From contig NC_072895.1 in the NCBI RefSeq assembly GCF_027943255.1, positions 74,278,001 through 74,342,000 on the forward strand: DNA of 64,000 nt, in the 5' to 3' direction. The notes beneath the pieces are model-generated. The model searched no databases and was not told the origin of the DNA. It saw nothing but the letters and a program-made list of their open reading frames with translations. This DNA is from Anastrepha obliqua (lineage: Eukaryota > Arthropoda > Insecta > Diptera > Tephritidae). The position numbers were made by a program, and so were the translations under genes. Every line of letters starts with the position of its first letter. Position 1 is the first letter of the stretch. Positions 1-10,905 of this stretch are shown piece by piece.

Positions 1-72
1 AAAATAAATTTGCCTGAAATTTAACTCTGTTTTGTTTGATTTGAACATTCCGGGTACTTTCTGATCATAGGG
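1..72 (+). mobile_element. 3' end of a mariner element (partial)
   Basis: The segment AACATTCCGGGTACTTTCTG at 43-62 resembles the 3' terminus of the mariner at 9496-10679 (AACAATTCCCGGTACTTTTT). The element is cut by the window start, so only its terminal inverted repeat and a little trailer are visible. Assignment is by TIR resemblance only. Confidence 0.4.
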
Positions 73-591
73 TATGTATATACATATGTGCTGAGGAGAC
101 ATTCATTCTCATTTATATTCGTATCATCAATTGTATTGCTTCACAAATTATATTATTTCACTAAAAATTGTTATTTTTACGTTTCCTCTTTCTCAAAATT
201 TTTATTTTTTTTTGCGCCATGGATTTCTCGATTTGACGTTGAAACGAGTTATTTATAACTCTAATAGGGTTACAATGACAAAAAATAACTTGGATCATGT
301 AACACAATTCACTACTTAGAACTTTCTTGTATTAAGGCGCAAATTTCTGCGTGTCTTCTTAAAAGCGGGAGAAACATAGTTATAAATAAAATCTTATTGA
401 TGTACATATTTTCCGGAAAGTAATTGCCGATTTTACATATAGACGGTGTTGATAATTGTTCTGAACAGCTTGCGACTATTTATTTTAATTTTTTCCTTTG
501 ACAGTTATTAACTATCACTTTTAGCTTGGTTTAGAAAAAAAGTGCGCGTAATTTTGTTTAAATTTGTTTTGTCAATTTTGTCAATTTTAAT
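73..591. other. AT-rich, mostly unassigned
   Basis: No gene seen. The last 100 bases probably include the 5' end of the mariner at 592; TTGGTTTAGAAAAAAAGTGC at 523-542 may be its TIR, but no partner was found. Confidence 0.5.
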
Positions 592-1376
592 ATGGAACCC
601 ACAAAAGAGCGTTTTCGTCATATTTTACTTTGTTATTTCCATAAAGGAAAAAGTACAGTAAAGGTTGCTAAAAAGTTGCGTGATTTCTATGGTGATAAAG
701 CCTTAAAAGATAGACATAGTCCAAATTGGTTGCTCAAATTCCGTTCTGGAGGTTTTTCACTTAAAGATGAGCCATGTTCCGGTCGGCCAAATGATGTCGA
801 TGAAGGCGTTATCAAGGCTTTACTAAAATTGGATCGTCATGTAACTTTGCGTGAGATTGGAGAGAAGTAAATATATACAAAACTAACCGTTCATGAGCAT
901 ATAAAGAGTCTTGGACTGGTAAAAAAGCTCGATATTTGGGTACCACATGAATTGAAAGAAATTCATTTAACAAACCGAATCAACCCTTATGATATGCATC
1001 TTAAACGCAATGAAGTCGATTCGTTTTTGAAGCGGATTATCACTGGTGATGAAAAATAGATTGTTTACAATAGCGTCAATCGAAAACGATCATGGGCCAA
1101 GCATGATGAAACGCCACAAACCACTTCAAAGGCTGATATTCACCAAAAGAAGATTATGCTGTCAGTTTGGTGGGACTGGAAGGGTGTGGTATATTTTGAG
1201 CTGCTTCAGAGGAACCAAACGATTAATACGGATGCCTACTGCCAACAATGGGACAAATTTAATACAGCCATCAACGAGAAGCGACCAGAGGCTATAAAAT
1301 CGCACTTGGTGCAGTTTTTTGCAAATTAAGGCCAGAAGTTCTATGAGGCGAAATAATAAAATTGCCAGAAAAATAA
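592..1376 (+). mobile_element. Degraded DD34D mariner, internally deleted
   Basis: Codes for a mariner transposase start (MEPTKERFRHILLCYFHKG at 592), helix-turn-helix region, the WVPHEL linker (about 937-954), and a GDEK-stop motif where GDEKW carries the first catalytic Asp. A recognisable stretch (KKIMLSVWWDWKGVVYFELL) follows. In-frame stops occur near 868 and 1056. After 1290 the frame jumps from 'KRPE' to a C-terminal 'QFF' region, so the segment with the second and third Asp is deleted. The TA at 1377 was the target of the next element, and the 3' end of this one is lost or scattered beyond 2640. Confidence 0.8.
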
Positions 1377-1378
1377 TA

Positions 1379-2639
1379 GGACTATGAATAAGTTCGTGCG
1401 GTTTTACAACAGATGGCGTAACTTGATTATTATTCCATCGATCCACATTTCCAAACATTCATTGGAGAGCTACTGTCGTAAGGCACAAACGTCAGTATAA
1501 GTTTTTTATTTGAAGCGTAAACAACAATATTTTTACCACACTTGAAAATGTCGAATTTCGTGCCAAATAATGTGTTTTTGCGGGGAATTTTTTAATATGA
1601 AGAAAAAAGCAGCCGAAAGTCATCGTATCTTGGTGGAAGTTTATGGTGAGCATGCTCTAGCTGAGCGAACGTGCCAGAAGTGGTTTGCACGCTTTAAAAG
1701 TGGTGATTTTGGCTTGGAAGACGAAGAACGCGAGGGTGCGCCGCCAAAGTTCATGGATACCGAATTGGAGGAATTGCTCGATCAAGATCCGGCTCAAACG
1801 CAAGAAGAGGTTGCAAAAACTTTGGGAGTTGATCAATCAACCATTTCCAAACGTTTAAAAGCCATGGGAATGATCCGAAAGGTAGGCCATTGGGTGCCGT
1901 ATGAATTGAAGCCAAGAGACGTTGAACGCCGTTTTATGGCATGCGAACAACTGCTTCAACGGCACAAAAGAAAGGGTTTTTTGCATCGAATTGTGACTGG
2001 CGATGAAAAGTGGGTCCATTACGACAATCCAAAACGTCGGGCAACGTATGGATACCCTGGCCATGCTTCAACATCGACGTCGGCGCAGAATATTCATGGC
2101 CTGAAGGTTATGCTGTGTATCTGGTGGGACCAGCTGGGTGTTGTGTATTATGAGCTACTGAAACCGAATGAAACGATTACGGGGGATGTCTACCGACGAC
2201 AATTGATGCGTTTGAGCCGAGCACTGCGAGAAAAACGGCCGCAATACGCCGATAGACACGACAAAGTTATTTTGCAACATGACAATGCTCGGCCACATGT
2301 TGCACAAGTGGTCAAAACATACTTAGAAACGCTCAAATGGGATGTCCTACCCCACCCGCCGTATAGTCCAGACCTTGCGCCATCCGATTACTATCTCTTC
2401 CGATCGATGCAACATGGCCTGGCTGACCAGCACTTCCGTAATTACGATGAAGTCAAAAAATGGATCGATTCGTGGATTGCGGCAAAACCGACCGAATTTT
2501 TCACAAAGGGAATCCGTGAATTGCCAGAAAGATGGGAAAAAGTAGTAGTAAGCGATGGACAATACTTTGAATATTAAATTTGTAACCATTTTACGTCAAT
2601 AAAGTTTCAAATTTCGAAAAAAAACCGCACGAACTTATT
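1379..2639 (+). mobile_element. Mauritiana-type mariner, copy 1 (3' TIR clipped)
   Basis: The left TIR GGACTATGAATAAGTTCGTG at 1379 follows a TA target. The right end retains CCGCACGAACTTATT but lacks the last eight bases and the TA that copy 2 (40392-41660) has. The two copies align without gaps (constant offset 39013), and I count about four transitions: 1591, 2550, 2563 and 2586 or nearby. It is inserted in the tail of the mariner at 592-1376. The clipped terminus would probably impair excision, although the transposase gene is open. Confidence 0.93.
1570..2577 (+). CDS. Mariner transposase, mauritiana-type, open frame
   Basis: A 335-residue transposase (Mos1 has 345) that cuts and pastes its element into TA sites. 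An N-terminal paired-like HTH region is followed by WVPYEL at 108-113, then a DDE/D domain: Asp145 in IVTGDEKW, Asp238 in LQHDNARPH and Asp273 in YSPDLAPSD. Asp238 and Asp273 are separated by 34 residues, the D,D34D signature. No stop or frameshift occurs inside this frame. The original start is doubtful: an ATG at 1548 opens MSNFVPN, as in Mos1, but it is out of frame and stops at 1595. Translation would have to start at 1570 or 1597, losing or replacing the first residues. Copy 2 has the same arrangement. Confidence 0.92.
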   Translation: MCFCGEFFNMKKKAAESHRILVEVYGEHALAERTCQKWFARFKSGDFGLEDEEREGAPPKFMDTELEELLDQDPAQTQEEVAKTLGVDQSTISKRLKAMGMIRKVGHWVPYELKPRDVERRFMACEQLLQRHKRKGFLHRIVTGDEKWVHYDNPKRRATYGYPGHASTSTSAQNIHGLKVMLCIWWDQLGVVYYELLKPNETITGDVYRRQLMRLSRALREKRPQYADRHDKVILQHDNARPHVAQVVKTYLETLKWDVLPHPPYSPDLAPSDYYLFRSMQHGLADQHFRNYDEVKKWIDSWIAAKPTEFFTKGIRELPERWEKVVVSDGQYFEY

Positions 2640-5600
2640 AAAGTTCATTCTAAGTTTTAATAAAAGTGTATTTACTTTCTTTTTAATATATAAAGCTCCT
2701 TTAATTGACATATAATTTTATGGCATTGATGTTTGTATATGATTTCGGAAAAGTGGCCGCCGCGACTGATGCGTAGCGTAATCTTAATTTCTTTCTGGTT
2801 TATCGGTGTAGACATATGATTTCACATATCTACATAAGGTGACCACGAGTTCATAGGTGGGTAAAGAATACCAGATGGTTAAATTTTCTAGTTGTAATAC
2901 TACTTCAACAATGGCTTGAATTGAACTATATTTTTTAAAATAAATTTGAATGCAATCGTTGCTGCGGTCATGACGGTCATAACGTCATAACGTCAAACGA
3001 CCGAGAACTGTTAAACCGGCTGTCACAGCAACCAGTGTGGCTAATTTAAAAATCTCCACCTTTAAAAAGCATCTTGTATTTATAACTATTGCTTAACAAA
3101 TGGTCCTTGGCCTCTACATACCTGTATATGTATGTATGTATAGTATAGTATATCCTCCACTCCAAAATTGAAGCACTTAACGATTTAAAAGAACTAATGC
3201 TGCTATCTTTTAGAAACTTTTGAATTGGGTAATTTACCTGCATTCTCATAAAAAATTTGCAAAAAGTATGGCAAATTTAAAACCTTTTCCAGATGCTTAT
3301 GAAATTAATGAAGTTAAATTTAAATTCACATTTCTCTTTCATACATATTTAATTTTTGTTACTGATTCATCGCGGTTCATCTCAGTGGCTTAAAATTCAT
3401 TGGTGTATTATTCTTAAAGCAGTTCATTGCTTCTTTTCAGACTAACACACACGTCCATAACTTTTTAAAATATTTGCAAGAATTCAAAAATTTGAATGAA
3501 AGTTATAAGAATAAACGCACGTAAACAAAGAGTTGGAGCGAATTTAAAACATTTACGTGGTTTCTCTTAACAAACACTTGTCGATAAAAGTGTTGAGAGA
3601 AATCTTTTATTTGTTGTTGTGAAAGTCATTGTTGAATATTTAAATTAAATCAAAATGTTAATACAATTCTCCACAGTGGTTCAAGATGCAAATTTATTGT
3701 TCATGAATTCTTAATTTGGAAAATATTTGATCGATTGCACCACATTTTGGACAAATATTTATCAATACACTTGAGTATAATATAGGCCAAAGTTTAGTGT
3801 CTGATATATAAAAAGTAATAAAATTAACCATTTTTAATATTTTATCATTAACGCCTATTTTTACAGCTTTGCTAAGATAATACTTTCTTTGGACAAAAAT
3901 ACTTTTTATGCTTGAGTTAAAAACAGAGATTAAAAATAATATAATAATATAATAAATAATACTTTTTTGGCCAGACGTTTATTTGTTATAAACTTAACCC
4001 AAATATAATCGGATCTGATGGTTTGTATACTCGTACAGTAAAAAAATAATTACATTTAAAATTTTTTTTTGTTAGTATACGTAACCATTATATTGTATTA
4101 ATGTGAGATAATAATTCGCAACAAACAAAGCAAAAACATAAATTAAAGTTTAACGAAAACCAGGAATAAATATAATCCGTAAAATATCCCTACCTGTAGA
4201 TAAAATAAATCTGGCTATTGTAAACTGGAAAGCACCGGTGGTTATTGTTGTTGTTGTAGCAGTTCATCAAACCCTGCCAATACGGTGTCATCGTCTATCT
4301 CATACAACGGTAGGCTCAGGATATATGCTGTTTCAACGGGTTGGGTTTACGAGGGCATGCGAAGCGGGAGCATGGAAGCCTCGTTGTAGAGATGTTGCAG
4401 GGGAGACATCAGGAGTCATCCCGCGGATGATCTGAAGGCAGTATTATGACAAGTCTTCGTCCACTGCGAATCACTAGTGCCAGGCGACCAGACGGCAAGT
4501 TTATCTTTGAAATGAAAAACACACGAAACAAATATTAAGATTTTAAACAAAGTGTCTACCAAATAAGTTATAAATCAAACTCAATAGAAAAAAAGTATAT
4601 TTTGTTATAAAATAAAAGCCGCCTAAATTTCCAAACTACAAAAATGTCAAACTGTGCCAAGTAATTTATATTCAGCAATAAATCCGATAATATTGTACTT
4701 TAATTAATTCGCATTGTGAACATATGAACTTTGACCACTGTGCGCTCTAAGCAAAAAACTGACAAAACAAAAAATGTGATAAGCGAACAAACAGCCATCG
4801 CTATTTGAGTTTATTTATGTAAATAAATAGCAGAAAGGCAAAAGCTGTATAGCAGCCAGAAGCCTTCCGTAGTTAACTGTGAAACGTGATTTAGAAAAAA
4901 TCAAAACAAAATTGGACTAACTGAAAGCGAATACCTTCCGGTAGATTGTAAATCACCGTATTTTATATTAGTTGCTTACTTTTGGACGCGTCTGTGAAAT
5001 GGCGATTGTGATGCTTTAAAGTCAAATACCTAAATGGGTCAGAGCTACGCGTCTAACAATGCGTGGAATTAGGTGGTTCGGCCACCACGGGAGCTGTGCC
5101 AGTTTACTCGAGCTTCATTAACTTGATTAGCATAAAGTTATAAATGGAAAAAAAAATAATATGTAAAGCAAGAAGTATAAAAGATATGACAATGACGGCA
5201 ATAAAAAAGCATTCGAGACATCTAACTGATCAGACATGTTTTTAGTTCGTCTTGTTCGGCAAATAAATTAAATTTGCTTGAGAAAATTCACACCACCATA
5301 AAACGAAAAAGAAAATTGAAATGCGGGAACTAAAACAAGCACCGAAAATTAGTGCACGATTTTTCGCAGCAGTTTTGCAAATCTTCAAATACAAATGCAA
5401 TTTTGCAAGCATTGACATCTATCAATGATTGACCAGCTTGGACTATGGCGACATGCCAATCAATTTTAGAGTGCACCAAGTATGTGAAAATGCGAAATTA
5501 AAGCTACCACACTTTTTTTTACTTTTCATTTTTACCAGGTCAACTCACGAAATCGCACTTTTGTTGTAAATTTGTGTAAAAGAAAAGCAAATAAGTAAAT

Positions 5601-6754
5601 AAATAAATAAAATGAGTCTTCTTTTATTTGCACTAAAAATTAATTAACGCAATTGATAAAAACCAGCTAGCAGCTACTGTGTGCGCACAACTTGGCCAAA
5701 ACGAAAATCTATAGTAGAAGCCGATAACCAGTTTAGGCCAGACAACATTTCACTTGATTGCGGCGCGCTTATTTGTTTGTGTTGTTAACGCAATTTGGAT
5801 TTTGGTGTCAGAATGTAAGCAAAGCAAAATGCGAAAAAAATCAAAAACAACAATGAATTTCTCCAAATACGCAACGTGAATAAAAACAACTATGTATATG
5901 CAGGTACAAGCAGAATAATGCGGGTTACATTTGTTTTTTTGAACGCCTGCAACAATTTCGATTTGTAGCGTGCATTTAGCACATTTGTTGCGCGACTGGT
6001 TTTAACCCACTTCCACTGTTCTTCTGTTGCTATTCTATAGCATTTTTCCATATAAGTATCTGCTTGCCTGCCGATTGTTTGTGCGCTTGATTGGCTGCCC
6101 AATTGCTTTACCAGTTGATTGGATGGCTGCCTACCTGCCTACTTTCATGCAAGTTAGCTTGCCAAACACCGAAAATTGAGCACAAATGTTCTTTTAACAA
6201 AAATTTCAATTGAGTGTAATCGGCACACGTTCGCCAATGGCATATGGCTGCGAATAAAGATAGAAAAAATATTCTTCGCCGAATGTGTGTAATGAAAAAT
6301 TGCTTAAAGAGCATAATACCAATCGTACAGCAACAGCAACAAGTGGCTGTTAAACTATAAAGCTAAAAATTGAAATGAAAATGTTCCAAATCAAATCTTT
6401 TGATTTATATATATAACCTGTTTGTTAACCCTTATTAGTGTGTCGTCGCTTAGTGTTTATAGTTTATATGTAGTTTAGGCAAGCTATGTAAAACTTGAAA
6501 GAAGCTAATTTTTCTCAAATTTAGAGAAGCATTGCATAATCAACAGTTGTATAATGAAATAGCCGTTGTTTTCTTACAATATGTTGTGGCACCTTTAACT
6601 TGAGGGGTCTGATTCTTTTCATACTCGAAATCTAGGGAGGATTCACTTAATATTAATATGCCAGCTTTAATTCCATTAAATAATTTTAATGTCAAATTAA
6701 TTCTTTTATTGTCATTGCAACCCATGGCAGCCGCTTTAGCCGAATGGTTGTATC
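2640..6754. other. AT-rich unassigned sequence
   Basis: No coding or TE protein signature. 2640-2720 may be the displaced 3' tail of the mariner at 592. A moderately GC-rich patch at 4230-4500, beginning with a GTT repeat, looks like an interspersed repeat tail but has no second copy here. ATA/AAT microsatellite at 3925-3960. Confidence 0.5.
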
Positions 6755-7285
6755 GTTGAAGCAGCATTTCGGAAGCAGTGACACGGCCGTCGATATCCCT
6801 TGGTTTGAGTTCGTAAGGCACCCAGTTTCCGACTTTCTGGACCATTCCAATGGCTTTCAGCCGCTTTGAAATGGCTTGATGAGTCACGCCTAACGTTGTC
6901 GCAAGTTCTTCTTGGGTTTCACACGAGTCTTCGTCCAAAATTGTCTCCAATTCGGCGTCTTCAAAAGTTGGTGGCCTTCCTTCGCGCTCCTTGTCGGCTG
7001 TGTCAAAGTCACCACTTTGAATCGTCGGAACCAGTACTCGCAGGTTGAAATTGACGGAGCATTCTCACCGTAAGCCTCACACAGCATCCGATAACTTTCC
7101 GCTGCACTTTTCTTCAGATGGAAGCAAAATAGCAATGTTTCCCGCGAATGAAGTTTCGTAGGCACAAAAGCTGACATAGTCTTTGTATAAAAAAATTTTT
7201 TGTTTACACTTCGACGAAATGACACATGATGACGCTTTCACATGAAACTCGTTACACAAATACTCAGTACAATTTGACACTAGTA
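6755..7285 (-). mobile_element. Mariner fragment, mauritiana-like N-terminal half
   Basis: On the minus strand a Mos1-like start, MSAFVPTKLHSRETLLFCF, begins at 7177 and continues through LKKSAAESYRM and the WFRRFK motif. A frameshift near 7010 moves the frame to METILDEDSCETQEELATTL and WVPYELKPRDI (about 6800). The match ends at about 6755 after LLQRYN, before the first catalytic Asp. The whole catalytic domain is missing. Upstream non-coding sequence to about 7285 may contain the 5' terminus, but I could not pair it with a 3' TIR. Confidence 0.82.
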
Positions 7286-7330
7286 TTACTATATGTTTTA
7301 AATCCTTTAAAACTTAGTTGCACACCCAAT

Positions 7331-7372
7331 ACCATTCGGATTACAGAGAGAGAACGTAAGCGCCAATTATAT
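7331..7372 (+). repeat. SINE head-to-tail remnant, mostly deleted
   Basis: ACCATTCGGATTACAGAGAG joins directly to GCGCCAATTATATATATA. In the fuller SINE at 60148-60476 these are the end of the tRNA-like head and the extreme 3' tail, so about 250 bases between them are missing here. Confidence 0.5.
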
Positions 7373-7390
7373 ATATATAAGAATATGTAA

Positions 7391-7560
7391 TCCATGGTAG
7401 GCTAATTTGTGGTATCCGAACGGTGTCAAGTTTCCATACATGTACGAAAAATGCTGCTGAAGTGACAGTCCATGGCCGGATATCCACCCAATTAATGCGC
7501 CTACATTGCACCAAAAATGTGTTGACCCAATATATATGTAACTTTAGGTATGGCTTCTGA
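7391..7560. repeat. Possible LINE-tail-like interspersed repeat
   Basis: The phrase GAATGCTGCTGGAGTGACAG is one I associate with tephritid repeats; here it appears as AAATGCTGCTGAAGTGACAG (about 7450-7469), followed by TCCATGGCCGGATATC. Only one copy is evident in this window, so assignment rests on memory. Confidence 0.3.
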
Positions 7561-7649
7561 ATCATATTCACAATCTGATCATTCTTGGTATGGTCATCAT
7601 ATCTTATTTGACTGATGCATACTATTTCTGATAAATTTCACGCCTGGAT

Positions 7650-7850
7650 TTGTCGAAGTTCAACATTAGCCGTAGCCGAATGATTTGTGCGTGATTACCG
7701 TTCAGCTGTGGCGGCCTCGTAACCCTCTGTGGGTACGAAACACAAAATGATAGAAATGGTTTTTCCCCCGCGTTTTTTCTGCCATTAAAAAGCTCCTTAT
7801 AAAAATCAATTTGCCGTTCGGTCCAAAGTCTTGGTTCTTCCATATAAATT
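7650..7850 (+). repeat. tRNA-derived SINE, old copy
   Basis: The head GCCGTAGCCGAATGATTTGT at about 7668 matches the A-box side of the tRNA-like region. Further along, TTTTTTCTGCCATTAAAAAG and CTCCTTATAAAAATCA, then TTGCCGTTCGG, match the SINE body. The 3' part with the 'GGAGGAGGAGCTCGG' segment is absent. It is the most diverged of the copies here. Confidence 0.65.
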
Positions 7851-7949
7851 AAATTAGTTAAAAGTAATCGCTTTCAAAGGACAAAGTCTTGGCACTCATA
7901 TTAATAAGGTTAATAAAGGGTCACCATATTTTGTAATGTAAAGTAGTAA

Positions 7950-9215
7950 ATAAGAGATTAATATACTAACTTTTGCAGTATCTTCCCCAATATTTTGCCA
8001 TTTGCCATTATTCTTGCAATGCTCTTTGCAAATCCGACCTACTTGAAATCGACTGACTTCTGAACCCTCGCTCCAACTCCTTCCACAGGTGTTGTATGGG
8101 GCTAAGGTTATTGGACTGTGGCTTAATAGGGCAACTTTGTAAAAAGGCCACATGCGAACATCATGAGTCAATGTCTTGCTGAAAACTGAATGTGTTCACT
8201 ATTTGAAGTTTTTCCGCATTTTTTTAACCTGTTAAGCGATTAGTTTTTCTTAGACAGCTCAATTTACTGTGCTGAATTAATTTCAAGCGAAGACTGTCGA
8301 TGCAAAACCGGTTTTCAGCCAAATATTTGATTCACCGTGCGCGTTGGCTGAACGATTATGAGGAAAGTCAGTGTTCATGCTTACTTTATAATGTCAAAAT
8401 AACAGGGAAATTTTCATGTTTTGCTTAGCTTTAAATTTCATAGCATTTTTCGGCATGACGCACATATACGACATTAACTAAAAAATGAACTTTTGAAATT
8501 GATGCATATATACGACTTAATCACTTAACAGGTTAATATTCTCCTTTAAAATATTTACATAAATAGTTTTGACCATTAGAATTTCAATGAAAACCAACTC
8601 TCTCATACCAGCAGCGGACGGCACCACCGTGTTTTCCACTGTCGGAATAATTTTTTTTGTTGCAAACGCATTTTTGTGCTGCTCCATAACCTTGCTCCCA
8701 GTAGCTAAGAAGTTTGTCCTTGAATTCTTTTACCTCTTTACTATGTTGGTAGTTTTAATAAGTAGCTTGCGCCTTGCCATCCGGGAATTATAACCGGCCT
8801 CGTCTAACACTCGTCAAAATGTTTTGGAATCTACTTCCTTACCAAAGCTATTCTTGATGTTTGAAGATATTTTTGTGGAGGTGATGTTTGGCTCCCCTTA
8901 ACTTTTGGATGCTTTGGGCGCGTTCACGTTATGTTAGCTTTTTTAGGCAATAATTTTAGACACATGTTTCGGCTTTGAAACTTTGTGCAATGCTGTGTAT
9001 TTCTTCGTCCTATTATCTTTCCAATCTCATCAGATGGTTTATATTCGCTGTGTAGCTGTAAGATGATTTTCCGTTGCGATTACTCGTGTCTGCTTACGGC
9101 CTATATTTCTTTTATTAATAACGCAAATGAACTCGTCCTTTAAAATATTTTGTTGATTTTTTATGAATTCCAAACTAATGTAATCAAAACAATGGAACGA
9201 CACAATTACTATTTT
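7950..9215 (-). mobile_element. Tc1-like element, decayed and interrupted by a MITE
   Basis: Read on the minus strand from about 9120 downward: a run resembling the N-terminal HTH region, then RVLDEAGYNSRMARRKLLIK (about 8780-8840), which is the Tc1 'RVL-AGY-GR-ARRKPL' motif. Next comes AGMRELVFIEILMVK with VNILKEN up to 8537. After the MITE at 8228-8532 comes FSFQQDID (second catalytic Asp in 'FQQDND'), then SNNLSPIQHLW, the degenerate form of SPDLNPIEHLW. Many stops and frameshifts; the stretch with the first Asp is missing. Clearly dead. Confidence 0.78.
8228..8532. mobile_element. MITE with TTAA target duplication
   Basis: A 305-base element with terminal inverted repeats CCTGTTAAGCGATTA and TAATCACTTAACAGG (one mismatch), flanked on both sides by TTAA (8224-8227, 8533-8536). 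No coding potential. A subterminal phrase, CATATATACGAC, occurs in two close variants near 8463 and 8506. TTAA duplications are characteristic of piggyBac-type transposition. Tc1 coding sequence resumes on either side, so it is a later insertion. Confidence 0.82.
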
Positions 9216-9495
9216 GTGCTACCCTGTTATCAGATAAGCGAGTTAAGCACAAATAAACATTAATATTTTGAGGAGAGCCAATTATTTTGGTTCTCTGTGA
9301 AGGGTAAGTTTTAAGTTATTTAATTTATATGGGTAAAATAAATAAAATTCACACAAATGTTTATCTTTATACCAATAGTTTTTAAATAATAAACTATCAG
9401 AGAAATACGTAAAAATTATGGAATTTTTGACAATAATTTTCATAATGTGAAGTGCTCCAATATCTATATCTGGGAATGTATATGATATATAATTA

Positions 9496-10679
9496 CATTC
9501 TGTCAAAAAAATATCGGGCATTGTTTATTTAAAAAGCGCGCGTTATTCATATGTCAATATTTTTTTTTTGAGCGTGATCTATCAATTAGCTTGTTTTTGG
9601 CATTTATCTAATTATATCAGTCAACCGCAGGTGGGCTCTGCTATTTGCACTATGGATAAAAACATGGAACAAAGAATTTGCCTTAAATTTTGTGTTTTTA
9701 ACGAGATTTCGTGTGCCGAATCGTTGAAGATGTTACAGAAAGCCTATGGCGAGTGTGCTTTATCAAAAACACAGGTCTACGAGTGGTATTTATAAGGCTT
9801 TTGCAGAGGGCCGAGAAGTCGTGGAAGATTTGCCGTGATCTGGTCATCAATCAACGTCTTTAACGGATGAAAACGTCGACAAAGTCAAGGAAATGGTGCT
9901 GGAAAACCATCATTTAAGTTTGAGGGAGGTAGCTCGCGATCTTAGCATGTCTCACGAATCAATTCGCAACATTTTACACCATCAATTGGGCGTGAGACGC
10001 GTGGCTGCTCGACTCGTTGGAAGAGAGTTGAATTTCTTTCAAAAAATTCATCGAAAGAAGGTGGCTGAAGGCATGTTTGAGTAATTGATTCCGGACACAA
10101 TGTTTATCCAGCGCATCATAACAGGTGTTGAGACGTGGGTATATGAGTTTGAAACCCCAAAAACCACGTCAAAGTCGGTCAAAAGTGAAAGTCATTCCAC
10201 TCATTTTCCTTGAATATCATGGTGTTGTGCACTTGGAATTCATTCCAAATGGTTCTACGGTAAATAAAGAATATTATTTGGAAGTTATGCGACGTTTGAG
10301 AGAGAATGTGCGTAGGAAACGGCCCAATTTGTGGAAAGAAAACTCATGGACCTTGCACCATGATAACGCACCGTCTCACAAGGTTCATATTGTGAACACT
10401 TTTTTGACAAAAACTCGACAAATATCATCGAACAACCACCGTATTCACCGGATTTAGACCCTGTGACTTTTTCCTTTTCCCAAAACTTAAATTGCCGCTC
10501 CGCGGACGCCGCTTTGAGTCGATAGAAAGGAGAATTCGCTGAAGGAGCTGAAGAAGATCTCTTCAAACGCGTTTAAAAGGTGCTTTGATGACTGTACTAA
10601 GGCGACAAAATGAATTTTGATGATTAAACAATTATTTTGCGTTTTATTGAACAATTCCCGGTACTTTTTTGACAAACTG
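9496..10679 (+). mobile_element. DD34D mariner, full length but decayed
   Basis: Flanked by TA (9494-9495, 10680-10681). The left terminus CATTCTGTCAAAAAAATATC pairs imperfectly with the right, CCCGGTACTTTTTTGACAAA. Transposase starts at 9652 (MDKNMEQRICLKFCVFNEI) and runs through HTH to ARLVGRELNFFQKIHRKK. The first Asp region reads ITGVETWVYEFE, so the normal ITGDETW has Asp changed to Val. The second Asp is in LHHDNAPSH (about 10355-10380) and the third in PPYSPDLDP, shifted by a frameshift. At least four frame breaks. Inactive. Confidence 0.88.
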
Positions 10680-10749
10680 TACATAATTGTACTATAATTG
10701 CCACATCATAGACCTAATTTTCGGTATAGACACTCTCTCTATCCAACTT

Positions 10750-10905
10750 ACAATAGCTCTGCTATTATGACTATTCAAGATTCATTTCCTGAAATGCCTC
10801 CACCCATAACATCAGTTTATCTAACTTAGTTAAGCTATTACGACTATTGAAGGTTCTTTTCTTGATCACCTTTTTTTACTGAAATACCTCCACCCATAAC
10901 CAAAT
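10750..10905. repeat. Imperfect tandem duplication, about 85-base unit
   Basis: The first unit contains GCTATTATGACTATTCAAG and GAAATGCCTCCACCCATAAC (ending about 10811); the second contains GCTATTACGACTATTGAAG and GAAATACCTCCACCCATAAC (ending about 10901). The second unit has a short insertion, TGATCACCTTTTTTTAC. No coding sequence seen. Confidence 0.7.
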
